DNA of 64,000 bases from Nitrospira defluvii. GTDB lineage: Bacteria; Nitrospirota; Nitrospiria; Nitrospirales; Nitrospiraceae. Below, in pieces: positions 55,413-63,707 of this stretch (positions within the stretch are counted from its first letter, which is position 1; each line of letters starts with the position of its first letter). A program made the translations under genes and the position numbers. A model generated the notes under the pieces. The model was not told where the DNA came from. It worked only from the letters and a program-made list of their open reading frames with translations, and made no database searches. The DNA lies in NCBI RefSeq assembly GCF_905220995.1, contig NZ_CAJNBJ010000001.1:186001-250000 (forward strand). Reading direction: 5' to 3'.

Positions 55413-57017
55413 ATGTTCACTGCCACACGAGCCCACACGCCATCGTCGCTGCAATGGGTAAGCCTTCTCACCGCAGCATTTCTGGTCCTCCCCACCGGCT
55501 ACATCATCTACGTGGCCTTGACAGCCGCGCCGACTGTATGGACTCGTCTCTGGTCGACCCGCATTCCTGAACTCCTGGGAAACACCCTGTCGCTCGCCGC
55601 CAGTGTGGCACTGGCCACTCTGGGGCTCGGGGTGTCCCTCGCCTGGCTCATCGTTCGCTACGAATTCCCCGGCCGCCGGTTGTGGGAATGGGCCCTCGCC
55701 TTACCCCTGGCGATGCCGACCTACGTGCTGGCCTACGTCTATGCGCATCTCCTGGGAATGGGGGGACCTGCGGAGCAATGGTGGCAGATGGTGCTGGGGG
55801 CTGACGCACGACTACTCTCTCCCCAAAGCTTTCTCGGGGTGACGCTCATCATGGCCCTGGACACCTTCCCCTTCGTCTATCTCCTGGTTCGTGGCGCATT
55901 GCTGAATCTGAATCTATCCTTTGAAGAAGTGGCGCGAGTCTGCGGCGTCTCTCCCTGGACGACCCTCTGGAAAGTCACACTCCCGCTCATCCGCCCCGCT
56001 ATCGCAGCGGGACTCGCGCTGGTCGTCCTGTACGTGATCTCGGACTTCGGGGCCGTCTCACTCCTCCGCTACCAAACCCTCACCTATGCCGTCTACCAGC
56101 AAATGACCAGCCGCTACGACCACACGGCTGCGAGCATCCTGAGTCTGCTGCTCGTCCTCATGGCAGGAATCTTTCTTGTCACCGAGCGATGGTTTCGCCA
56201 ACGCAGCCGCTTTTATCAAACGTCGGGTCGATACCGGAAGGCGATGCGCCGGCAGGCTGGACCCATCGCAACGGCAGCGATCACCGGCTATGTGGTCCTG
56301 GTCTTCGGCGTCTCCTTCGGCATTCCCGCCGCAATGTTGGTGCAGTGGAGCATTGAAGCCATCGGACAAGGCGCACTGGATGCGCGTTTTGTAGGATTCG
56401 TCTGGAACAGCACCGTGCTCGCGGCCCTCGCCGCCAGCGGCGCAGTACTTATCGGAATCCCGTTGGCGTACCTGGCCAGCCGTCGCCCGTCCCGGTTGAA
56501 CCTCGCCTGCCTCCACGCAGCCTATGCCGGATACGCGTTGCCCGGCCCCGTCGCAGCCCTCGCGGTGCTCGTCCTCTTCACACACTTTGTCCCCGCGCTC
56601 TACGGCACCGTCGTCGTGCTGCTGATCGCCTACATCCTGCATTTCCTCCCGGTCGGGCTGCAGTCGATGGAGCCGGCCCTGCAGCAAATTACGCCGAATG
56701 TAGAAGAAGTCGCTCGCACCCTGGGCTGCACGGCACAACAAAGTCTGCGACGCATTACACTTCCCCTCGTCCGCAATGGCTTCACCGCGGCATGGGTGCT
56801 GATGTTTCTCCAAACGATGAAGGAGCTTCCGGCCACATTGCTGCTGAGGCCGGTGGGATTTGATACACTGGCCATTCGGGTCTGGCTGGAGGCCAGCGAA
56901 GAATATTACCAACTGGCAGCCCCTGCCGCTCTGTTGATTGTCGTCCTAAGCCTGCCGGCGCTGATGTTACTGGTCGCCAAAGACTGGCGCGCCCAAGAGC
57001 AGGAGATTGGCACGTAA
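55413..57017 (+). CDS. fbpB: Fe(III) ABC transporter permease
   Basis: A 534-residue fused permease with about twelve membrane segments and two binding-protein-dependent EAA regions (EEVARVCGVSPWTTLWKVTLPLIRP; EEVARTLGCTAQQSLRRITLPLVRN). The two-domain single chain is typical of FbpB/SfuB. It lies 14 bp after the binding-protein gene and 5 bp before the ATPase gene. Confidence 0.93.
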   Translation: MFTATRAHTPSSLQWVSLLTAAFLVLPTGYIIYVALTAAPTVWTRLWSTRIPELLGNTLSLAASVALATLGLGVSLAWLIVRYEFPGRRLWEWALALPLAMPTYVLAYVYAHLLGMGGPAEQWWQMVLGADARLLSPQSFLGVTLIMALDTFPFVYLLVRGALLNLNLSFEEVARVCGVSPWTTLWKVTLPLIRPAIAAGLALVVLYVISDFGAVSLLRYQTLTYAVYQQMTSRYDHTAASILSLLLVLMAGIFLVTERWFRQRSRFYQTSGRYRKAMRRQAGPIATAAITGYVVLVFGVSFGIPAAMLVQWSIEAIGQGALDARFVGFVWNSTVLAALAASGAVLIGIPLAYLASRRPSRLNLACLHAAYAGYALPGPVAALAVLVLFTHFVPALYGTVVVLLIAYILHFLPVGLQSMEPALQQITPNVEEVARTLGCTAQQSLRRITLPLVRNGFTAAWVLMFLQTMKELPATLLLRPVGFDTLAIRVWLEASEEYYQLAAPAALLIVVLSLPALMLLVAKDWRAQEQEIGT

Positions 57018-57022
57018 CCCCC

Positions 57023-58192
57023 GTGAACGGATCGGACACCGGCGAGCAACTGGTTAAGAACGAGGAGACAGCCCTCGCGACGGCTGAGCCGACGTCGAAC
57101 GGCTCAGCGGTGCTGGAGCTTCGCGACGTCTCCTGCGCCTATGAGGCAACGCGGCCGGCGGTCGAAGACATCTCATTCAGCGTTCAACAGGGAGAAATTT
57201 TGTGCCTTCTCGGCCCGTCCGGATGCGGCAAAACCACGATTCTCCGCGCAATCGCAGGCTTTGAACGGGTCACCACCGGCACCATCACCCTCTCCGGGCG
57301 TCTGGTCTCTTCACGGGACACGCTGGTGCCGACGGAACAACGACACATCGGCATGGTCTTTCAGGAATACGCGCTGTTCCCCCATTTGCGCGTGGACAAG
57401 AATATTGCTTTCGGCTTGAACCATCTCTCACGCCCCCAGCAACGAGCGATCGTCGGTGATCTCCTGGCATTGACCGGGTTGCGCGGCCTGGAACACCGCT
57501 ACCCACATGAGCTTTCTGGAGGGCAACAACAACGGGTGGCGTTGGCCCGTGCACTCGCCCTGCGTCCCGTGCTCCTGTTGCTGGATGAGCCGTTCAGTAA
57601 TCTTGATCCGGATATGGCCAGTCGGATGCGCCAAGATCTGCATGCCTTATTGAGACAAACCAAAACCACCGCCATCCTTGTCACCCACGATCACGACGAA
57701 GCCTTCTCCATGGCCGACCACGTGGCCGTCCTGAACCGTGGGCGGCTCGAACAGTTCGATACCCCTGAGGCCATTTACCATCTGCCGACCACACCGTTCG
57801 TGGCGGACTTCGTCGGACAGGCGGATTTCGTCTCCGGCGTCGTGGACAACCATGTGGTCACGACTGAGCTCGGAGACTTTCCCAACACGCAGAAGCTCGC
57901 CACCGGCACCAAGGTCGTCGTGATGATCCGCCCAGACGACATTCACATCGTCCCAACGAAGGGGGCCAATGCGCGTATTGTGGCGCGGCAATTCAAAGGG
58001 TCCGAAAACGTCTACACCATCCGACTCGCGTCAGGACAGATCGTGCACAGTAGCGAATCGTCGTTGAGCATTTATCAAGCCGGAACGGCCATCGCGCTGC
58101 GTGTGGTGGCCACCCATACGGTCTTGTTTCCCCAGTCCCCTGAATCGCCGGCTGAGCCGGAATCGCACGACGGGAATGCTTCGATTCCGTAA
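57023..58192 (+). CDS. fbpC: Fe(III) ABC transporter ATPase
   Basis: A 389-residue ATPase from a GTG at 57023. Walker A is GPSGCGKTT, the Q-loop lies in GMVFQEYALFPHLRV, the signature is LSGGQQQRVALARA, Walker B is LLLLDEPFSNLD, and a C-terminal TOBE-like domain follows (VVMIRPDDIHIVP). The N-terminal 30 residues are variable, so the start could be further in. It energises FbpAB. Confidence 0.93.
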   Translation: MNGSDTGEQLVKNEETALATAEPTSNGSAVLELRDVSCAYEATRPAVEDISFSVQQGEILCLLGPSGCGKTTILRAIAGFERVTTGTITLSGRLVSSRDTLVPTEQRHIGMVFQEYALFPHLRVDKNIAFGLNHLSRPQQRAIVGDLLALTGLRGLEHRYPHELSGGQQQRVALARALALRPVLLLLDEPFSNLDPDMASRMRQDLHALLRQTKTTAILVTHDHDEAFSMADHVAVLNRGRLEQFDTPEAIYHLPTTPFVADFVGQADFVSGVVDNHVVTTELGDFPNTQKLATGTKVVVMIRPDDIHIVPTKGANARIVARQFKGSENVYTIRLASGQIVHSSESSLSIYQAGTAIALRVVATHTVLFPQSPESPAEPESHDGNASIP

Positions 58193-58272
58193 GCGCGGCA
58201 CAGGTACAATAGGCACTGACGAAGGCGGACAGGGCCACCGTGCATCAATAGTGACAGGTGGAGGATTGACGA

Positions 58273-58704
58273 ATGGATGTGCTCAAGAATGCGGTAGAGT
58301 ATGGCATCATCGGGCTGTTGATTGCGTTGAGTGTGTGGTCGGTGGCCGTCGCTGTCGAACGCTGGCTCTACTATCGACGCGTAGACCCCGCGCAATTTAC
58401 AGACGTGCAAACATTTGAAATCGCACTGACCAAGCGGCTGGTGATCATCGGGACTGTCGCGGCAAATGCCCCCTACATCGGACTATTGGGCACGGTGCTT
58501 GGGATCATGATGACGTTCCACACGATGGGAACCTCAGGGACCATGGCCGTCAATACCATCATGATCGGCTTGAGCCTCGCGCTGAAGGCGACGGCCGTCG
58601 GCTTGCTGGTGGCCATTCCCTGTGTCGTCATGAACAATATTCTTCGCCGGCGCGTCGCTGAACTCCTGACAACCTATAAGGTGGAGCATGGAACGCGAGG
58701 TTAA
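58273..58704 (+). CDS. exbB: ExbB/TolQ-type proton channel
   Basis: A 143-residue protein with three membrane helices (IIGLLIALSVWSVAVAVERW; LVIIGTVAANAPYIGLLGTVLGIMMTF; ALKATAVGLLVAIPCVVM), shorter than E. coli ExbB and like the compact forms in other phyla. GGAGG precedes the ATG. It overlaps exbD by 17 bp and forms the TonB motor with ExbD. Confidence 0.93.
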   Translation: MDVLKNAVEYGIIGLLIALSVWSVAVAVERWLYYRRVDPAQFTDVQTFEIALTKRLVIIGTVAANAPYIGLLGTVLGIMMTFHTMGTSGTMAVNTIMIGLSLALKATAVGLLVAIPCVVMNNILRRRVAELLTTYKVEHGTRG

Positions 58705-59062
58705 TCAGATCAACGTCATCCCGCTGGTGGACGTCATGCTCGTATTGCTCGTCATCGTCCTGACGACGGCGACCTTCATCAGCACAGGACAAATTCCGGT
58801 CAACCTCGCCAAGGCCAAGGAGGCCGGCGATCACAAGGATGTTCCCGTGGTCGTCACGCTCACCGCAACCGGTGAATTGTTCCTGAACGATCGCCCAGTT
58901 CCAGCCGATGGCCTGAAAACGATGCTGTTAGCCCACCCTCGAGAGTCACTGGTCGTCGTGCGAGCGGACAAAGTCACCCTGCTCGAGCGCTTTGTCTCGG
59001 TTGTGGATGAGATACGCGGCCTTGGATTTCAGTCCGTAAGCCTGGAAGTCGTGCGCCTATGA
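58688..59062 (+). CDS. exbD: ExbD/TolR-type protein
   Basis: A 124-residue protein with one N-terminal membrane helix carrying the functional Asp (VNQINVIPLVDVMLVLLVIVL) and a periplasmic domain (NLAKAKEAGDHKDVPVVVTL, VVRADKVTLLERFV). It partners ExbB; its stop overlaps the tonB start by 4 bp. Confidence 0.93.
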   Translation: MEREVNQINVIPLVDVMLVLLVIVLTTATFISTGQIPVNLAKAKEAGDHKDVPVVVTLTATGELFLNDRPVPADGLKTMLLAHPRESLVVVRADKVTLLERFVSVVDEIRGLGFQSVSLEVVRL

Positions 59063-60015
59063 CTGCGGAGCACCCCACGACTCACGATCCGTTCGTCCGT
59101 CAACGGGCGGGAGGCTGGATCATCTCCCTGTGCCTGCACGGTACCGCCATTGTTCTGGCGGGACTGCTGATCGCGAAGATGGGACTTGCCCCATCCTCGT
59201 CCTCATTTCATTGGGATGTCACTGTTGTGGCCTCACCCACGACGCCCCATACCCTCTCCACCCCACCAAGCGAATCAGCCTTGGCGTCAGCAGCAACCAG
59301 GCCGGTCCAACGGAGCATGCCCGCTCCACCGGCACGCCCTGTCACGACTCAGTCTTCAAGTCCTCGTCCGACCGCATCCACGCCCCTTCCACATCCGGTA
59401 GAACCTCAAATTGAAGAACCTGCCCCTCCGCCATCAATCCAGCACCTCCAGCCAGCGACAGAAGCGGTGATGCCCCCTCCTCCGTTACTACCAGAACCGA
59501 TGACGAAGGAACTGGTACCTCCAGCCCCGGCTCCCCAAGCCATTCTTGAGTCTGCCTCTGCTCCCGAACGGACAGCAGCCACACCTTCATTGCCGGAAAT
59601 TATTCCCGCGCAGGCCCCTTCTGTCTCACCAACCAACAGGGAACAAACTCCTGACAGCGGCGCTCCCTCAACGCAAACAGCAACACTCGTGCCGTCGACA
59701 CCCAATGCCACAATGGCGAGAAAACCTGACTATGGATGGCTCGCCGCGTCGCTCCTGCCTCGGATAGAATCGCTCAAACAATATCCGGCAGAAGCACGGA
59801 TCAACCGTTTGGAAGGGCGAGTGCTCGTACGCATTGTGGTGCAGGACGACGGCCAGATCATCTCTGCCACAATCGCAAAAAGTTCCGGACATGACATTCT
59901 CGACCAGGCGGCACTCGAGACCGTGCAGAAATCGTCGCCCATCCTGTTGACCCAGCCTCTCGAAAAATCGTCGGTCACCCTTCAGATTCCCATCAACTAC
60001 CAACTGGTGCACTAA
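59059..60015 (+). CDS. tonB: TonB energy transducer
   Basis: A 318-residue protein: cytoplasmic start, one membrane helix (GGWIISLCLHGTAIVLAGLLIAKMG) and a long Pro/Ser-rich periplasmic spacer (about residues 70-215). The TonB C-terminal domain follows (LPRIESLKQYPAEARINRLEGRVLVRIVVQDDGQI, ALETVQKSSPI). It transmits proton-motive force to outer-membrane receptors. No TonB-dependent receptor gene is seen in this window; the outer-membrane gene nearby is a porin. Confidence 0.93.
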   Translation: MTAEHPTTHDPFVRQRAGGWIISLCLHGTAIVLAGLLIAKMGLAPSSSSFHWDVTVVASPTTPHTLSTPPSESALASAATRPVQRSMPAPPARPVTTQSSSPRPTASTPLPHPVEPQIEEPAPPPSIQHLQPATEAVMPPPPLLPEPMTKELVPPAPAPQAILESASAPERTAATPSLPEIIPAQAPSVSPTNREQTPDSGAPSTQTATLVPSTPNATMARKPDYGWLAASLLPRIESLKQYPAEARINRLEGRVLVRIVVQDDGQIISATIAKSSGHDILDQAALETVQKSSPILLTQPLEKSSVTLQIPINYQLVH

Positions 60016-60148
60016 CTCTCCTCCAGATCTTACCCAGAGACTTGCGGCCCGAGGCTCAGAAATAGGGCTCGGTTACTGCCTCTCCACTTACGACGTAACA
60101 GGGAAGACCCGATGTCGACTCAGCAACGGACATCGCGGCACGAGTATC

Positions 60149-61255
60149 TCATCGGCCGACAGACTCTTCATTCATCCTCACTCGCCCACGAAGAGAGGAT
60201 GAGACCCACACCTTGCCGTCGCGATCCACGATGACGGCTCCGACGCCAGGCATCTGTTCGACCAACGCCATACCACGCGCCCGCCCCATGACAAAAATGC
60301 CTGTATCCAATCCATCTGCAGTTACCCCGTCAGGTGCCACGACCGTCACGCTCTGGCAGTCCCGCGCCGGCTGCAAGGTCGCTGGGTCCAGAATATGGTG
60401 GTATCGCACCCCGCCGCGCTCAAAATATCGCTCGTAGTCCCCGGCAGTTGAAATCGCCTCATTTTGAAGGTCAATATACGCCAGCACGGCTTCTTCTCGC
60501 CGGGGGTGCCGGATACCAAAGGGAAACGTTCGTCCATCGGGAAGCAGCCCGAATGTCCTAATATCACCGGATAGAGCAACGACCCCCGCAATTGCGCCGA
60601 CCTTTCTCATCGCCCCCACGGCCATGTCGGCAGCATACCCCTTGCCGATGCCCCCTACGTCGACTCGCATACCAGCCTTGGCCAGCCTGACCGCCCTTCG
60701 CTCCTCATCGAGGTACAGCGCAGTCCGGTCGGTGAGGGGGCGAAGCTCAGCCAATTTTGCGTCAGACGGAACCTCTTGGCGGTCAAGCACGCTCCACGCA
60801 TCAACAGCAGGACCAACGAGAATATTGAATCCCCCATCCGTCAATTGGGCGATCTTCTCCGAATCCTTCAGCACCTGTATCGTCTCATGACTAACCGTCA
60901 CCGCTTCTTTTCCTGCTGCGGCATTCACGCGAGAAAGCTCACTGCTCTCAATCCACGTACTCAACAACCCTTCCAAGCGGTGGATTTCCTGAAATCCTGC
61001 CGAGGCTGCAGCCTGGGCCACCTGGCGATTCGGTGCTACCGACGTGATCGTCACCAGCGTTCCCATCTGCATCTGCGTTCTTTTTACGACTACCGGAGAG
61101 GGAGTGCGCGTCGGTCCGGCACAACCAGCGAAGATGAGAAGATAGCCGGAGAGGACGACCATGGTCGTAATCAGCCCTGCCTGCGCAGAGGGGGAACGTT
61201 CAAGAGCGGTCGAGGCAGATGTTCCAGAGAGTTTGACGGACCTATGTCGATTCAT
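60149..61255 (-). CDS. apbE: ApbE, FAD:protein FMN transferase (lipoprotein)
   Basis: A 368-residue protein from the ATG at 61255 (the frame extends to 61321). Signal and lipobox: VVLSGYLLIFAGCAG. The ApbE core shows MGTLVTITSVAPNRQVAQAA, VDVGGIGKGYAADMAVGAM, STAGDYERYFERGGVRYHHILDPATLQPA and SVTVVAPDGVTADGLDTGIFVMG; the late Asp/Thr binds Mg2+-FAD. It attaches FMN covalently to Thr/Ser of exported redox proteins. It is divergent from the porin unit across a Fur-box-like site. Confidence 0.95.
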   Translation of the reverse strand: MNRHRSVKLSGTSASTALERSPSAQAGLITTMVVLSGYLLIFAGCAGPTRTPSPVVVKRTQMQMGTLVTITSVAPNRQVAQAAASAGFQEIHRLEGLLSTWIESSELSRVNAAAGKEAVTVSHETIQVLKDSEKIAQLTDGGFNILVGPAVDAWSVLDRQEVPSDAKLAELRPLTDRTALYLDEERRAVRLAKAGMRVDVGGIGKGYAADMAVGAMRKVGAIAGVVALSGDIRTFGLLPDGRTFPFGIRHPRREEAVLAYIDLQNEAISTAGDYERYFERGGVRYHHILDPATLQPARDCQSVTVVAPDGVTADGLDTGIFVMGRARGMALVEQMPGVGAVIVDRDGKVWVSSSLRGRVRMNEESVGR

Positions 61256-61353
61256 CCGGCGTCTCCTTTGCGCGTGATCCCAATAGACCGCCATATTCTC
61301 CGGCCTCCCTGCAAATTGCAATTATTCCCACGTCCGGAGAGCGAACGACAGGC

Positions 61354-61383
61354 TTGACAATCAGATATCGATCGGGATATTAA
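61354..61383 (+). promoter_or_regulatory. Promoter upstream of the Com-like and porin genes
   Basis: A perfect TTGACA at 61354-61359 and TATTAA at 61378-61383 with an 18-bp spacer; the -10 element lies inside the Fur-box-like sequence. Confidence 0.55.
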
Positions 61384-61394
61384 TAATCGTTCTC
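61376..61394. promoter_or_regulatory. Fur-box-like operator
   Basis: GATATTAATAATCGTTCTC matches the 19-bp Fur consensus GATAATGATAATCATTATC at 15 of 19 positions. It overlaps the -10 of the rightward promoter and lies 121 bp from the divergent apbE start, so one site could control both directions. Confidence 0.6.
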
Positions 61395-61423
61395 AATTTC
61401 ACAAACTTGGACACCGAATCCTC

Positions 61424-61603
61424 ATGACTGCGCACAATAACTTAGCGAGACCCTGCGGCCAAGACAGTGAAACACGCTGCGAGTGCGGTCAATTGATCGC
61501 AAAGGTTCGCGGGCAAGGCCTCGAGCTCAAGTGTAAACGCTGCAAACGTATCGTCGTGATTCCGTTCACCGCGATCGAAGGCTGGGGAACGGTGCCGGCA
61601 TGA
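61424..61603 (+). CDS. Com-like zinc ribbon protein, 59 residues
   Basis: A short gene: MTAHNNLARPCGQDSETRCE, then CGQLIAKVRGQGLELKCKRC and KRIVVIPFTAIEGWGTVPA. The four cysteines (CEC and CKRC) with the spacing C-x-C-G-x-L-hA-x16-C-x2-C match the Mu Com zinc finger family, a translational activator in phage Mu. It lies 30 bp after the Fur-box-like site and before the porin gene. No phage genes are near, so the domain may act as a small RNA- or DNA-binding regulator of the porin mRNA; this is inference. Confidence 0.72.
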   Translation: MTAHNNLARPCGQDSETRCECGQLIAKVRGQGLELKCKRCKRIVVIPFTAIEGWGTVPA

Positions 61604-61737
61604 TCCGATTTATGGAAGGAGGTCTTCTCACCTACACTCATCGAAGACGTCAAGCTCACATGCATGTTTTTTCAACAGACCAGAGACCGCCGAGTCCCGA
61701 GTCATCCCACAACCTTACTCGCAGACGGAGGATACCC

Positions 61738-63186
61738 ATGAAAATGCGGGCATTCCTCGGGGCGTTCCTGTTGGTCGGTCTGTCGGCAATGCCGGCACTG
61801 GCAGAAAACATGACCCCGGAGGACATCAAAAAGCTGGTTGATGAAGCGGTCGAGCAACGATTGAAAGAACACGAACGGCGTGAAGGCGGCATGCAGCAGG
61901 GCCAAACCGAACCCGGCTCGGCCCCACAGTACCCTGTTGCGACCGGCCCCATGACCGACATTCGCGTAGGTCGACCGGGCGAGGAAAAAATTCCATTGGG
62001 ATTCGGATCGACCGGGTCCGGCAAACTCCTGTACGCCAAACCCTTCTTGAGTGCACCGAAGGCAACGGTCGGTGGGTACGCCGATGTGATGTACAACTCA
62101 TTGTCCCGTCAGAACCTGGACAACCCCAGCCGCAATTCATTCGGTCAGCAACGGCTGGTACCCTTTATTTATGCCGACATTACCGACCACATCAAGTTTG
62201 CCACTGAAATCGAGATCGAACGCGGCGGCCAGAATGCCCCGCAGAGCGGCGATGGATCTATGCAGATCGAATTCGCCCAATTGGACTATTTGATCGACGA
62301 ATCCATCAACCTCCGCGCCGGCATTCTGCTCATGCCGGTCGGCAAATTTAACTTGCTGCACGACTCCCCGCTCAACGATCTTGTTGATCGACCGATGGTA
62401 TCCCGCATTGTCATTCCCAGCACCTGGTTTGAGGCAGGAGCCGGTATCTACGGAACCTTGTATCCTTCGTCACGGTCGAAGCTGGACTATGAAGTCTATG
62501 CCGTCAATGGAATGAGCCAGACCGCCGGTGGGATTACAGACCTTGGGGTACGTAGCGCGCGTGGCAGTGTCTCTCGGGATCGCGATGACAACAAGGCCGT
62601 CGTGGGCCGCGTCGCCTTCAGCCCGATGTTAGGCATTGAAATCGCCGGATCCGGATACCATGGAGCATACAAGCCGGCGGCCGGAGCCGTGGGCGCGGGA
62701 TACATCGATATGTTTGCATTGGACTGGACGCTCCAAAAAGGCCCGTTTGAAATCATCGGTGAGTCGGCCTGGACCAGAATCAGCAACAACAATGCGACGG
62801 GCGTGGCCAACCGGGCCATCGGACCAGCCGGCATGCAAGGGTATTACGTTCAGGGGAATTATCACTTCATGCCGGAATTCCTCAAAAAATGGGCCCCCAG
62901 CCGTTTCACCGACGCCTCTACATTCACAGCAGTCGTCCGGTGGGAACAGGTCAACACGGACACCGACGATCGCACCAAGCAGAACGCACTTGGTGGCCAG
63001 CGGAAGCTTGAGCGCTTGACCCTCGGCCTGAACTTCCGGCCGATCGAAGACACGGTGATCAAATTCGATTGGCAATTCAACACCCAGAAAGACGCCAAGG
63101 GGCTTGTCGCCGCCGGGGATCTCGGCACTGCAGGCAGCCCCATGAATGGAAACGGGTTCTTGATCCAAGCAGCCACGTACTTCTAA
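61738..63186 (+). CDS. Outer-membrane porin
   Basis: A 482-residue protein from the ATG at 61738 (GGAGG upstream; the frame is open to 61600). Signal peptide MKMRAFLGAFLLVGLSAMPALA, then a short coiled coil (PEDIKKLVDEAVEQRLKEHE) and a linker. A beta-barrel pattern follows, alternating strands with aromatic girdles (VGGYADVMYNSL, IKFATEIEIERGG, FAQLDYLIDESINLRAGILLMPVG), ending in the typical aromatic residue (QAATYF). The coiled coil plus barrel resembles phosphate-selective OprO/P-type and related porins. Iron control is implied by the upstream site. Confidence 0.82.
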   Translation: MKMRAFLGAFLLVGLSAMPALAENMTPEDIKKLVDEAVEQRLKEHERREGGMQQGQTEPGSAPQYPVATGPMTDIRVGRPGEEKIPLGFGSTGSGKLLYAKPFLSAPKATVGGYADVMYNSLSRQNLDNPSRNSFGQQRLVPFIYADITDHIKFATEIEIERGGQNAPQSGDGSMQIEFAQLDYLIDESINLRAGILLMPVGKFNLLHDSPLNDLVDRPMVSRIVIPSTWFEAGAGIYGTLYPSSRSKLDYEVYAVNGMSQTAGGITDLGVRSARGSVSRDRDDNKAVVGRVAFSPMLGIEIAGSGYHGAYKPAAGAVGAGYIDMFALDWTLQKGPFEIIGESAWTRISNNNATGVANRAIGPAGMQGYYVQGNYHFMPEFLKKWAPSRFTDASTFTAVVRWEQVNTDTDDRTKQNALGGQRKLERLTLGLNFRPIEDTVIKFDWQFNTQKDAKGLVAAGDLGTAGSPMNGNGFLIQAATYF

Positions 63187-63198
63187 CCGGATTCTCGG

Positions 63199-63226
63199 CC
63201 AGGCCGTCCCGATCGGGATGGCCTGG
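63199..63226. repeat. 12-bp hairpin between porin and lipoprotein genes
   Basis: Arms CCAGGCCGTCCC and GGGATGGCCTGG (one G-U pair) around the loop GATC, 13 bp after the porin stop. There is no T-run, so it is either a weak terminator or an mRNA-stabilising hairpin. Confidence 0.6.
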
Positions 63227-63245
63227 CTGAACTGAATGAGATGGT

Positions 63246-63707
63246 ATGACACAACGCCACCGCAGACTCAGCTTCATTCTGCTTCCCTCGCTCTTGACCG
63301 CTTGCGCAGCGATGGGCGGCACGCAAGAACGATTCGCCGTCTGCAGTTACGACCATGCCTGGGAGGCCGCGCTTGAGGCAGTCAAAGATCGTGCGATTGC
63401 CCGGCAGGATAAGACTGCAGGCGTGATCGACACGGCATGGCTTGAAATCTCGATGCCGGGACGGACCTTTGGTGCTTTCCAACGAGACTTGGGAGACAGC
63501 AGAGATCGGTCCCGGATTTCCCTGACAGTCAAACGGCTGGACGACGTAACCAAAATAGGTTTCATCGAAGAGCGACAGCGGTGGGCCTTCCGCGGCGGAT
63601 CACGCCTCTTCGGCTGGACCGATACTGAGCCCTCTGCTGAAGTCATGACTGATGTGCAGAACCGCTTGAACAGCAAATTGAAGGAGCACGGATGTTCAGT
63701 ACAGTGA
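63246..63707 (+). CDS. Small hypothetical lipoprotein
   Basis: A 153-residue protein with a lipobox (FILLPSLLTAC). The mature part (SYDHAWEAALEAVKDRAIARQDKTAGVIDTAWLEI, SRISLTVKRLDDVTKIGFIEERQRW) has the helix-strand layout of small periplasmic lipoproteins of the BamC/NlpB sort, but no specific family was recognised. It follows the porin gene after 59 bp, and its end overlaps the next gene. Confidence 0.75.
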   Translation: MTQRHRRLSFILLPSLLTACAAMGGTQERFAVCSYDHAWEAALEAVKDRAIARQDKTAGVIDTAWLEISMPGRTFGAFQRDLGDSRDRSRISLTVKRLDDVTKIGFIEERQRWAFRGGSRLFGWTDTEPSAEVMTDVQNRLNSKLKEHGCSVQ

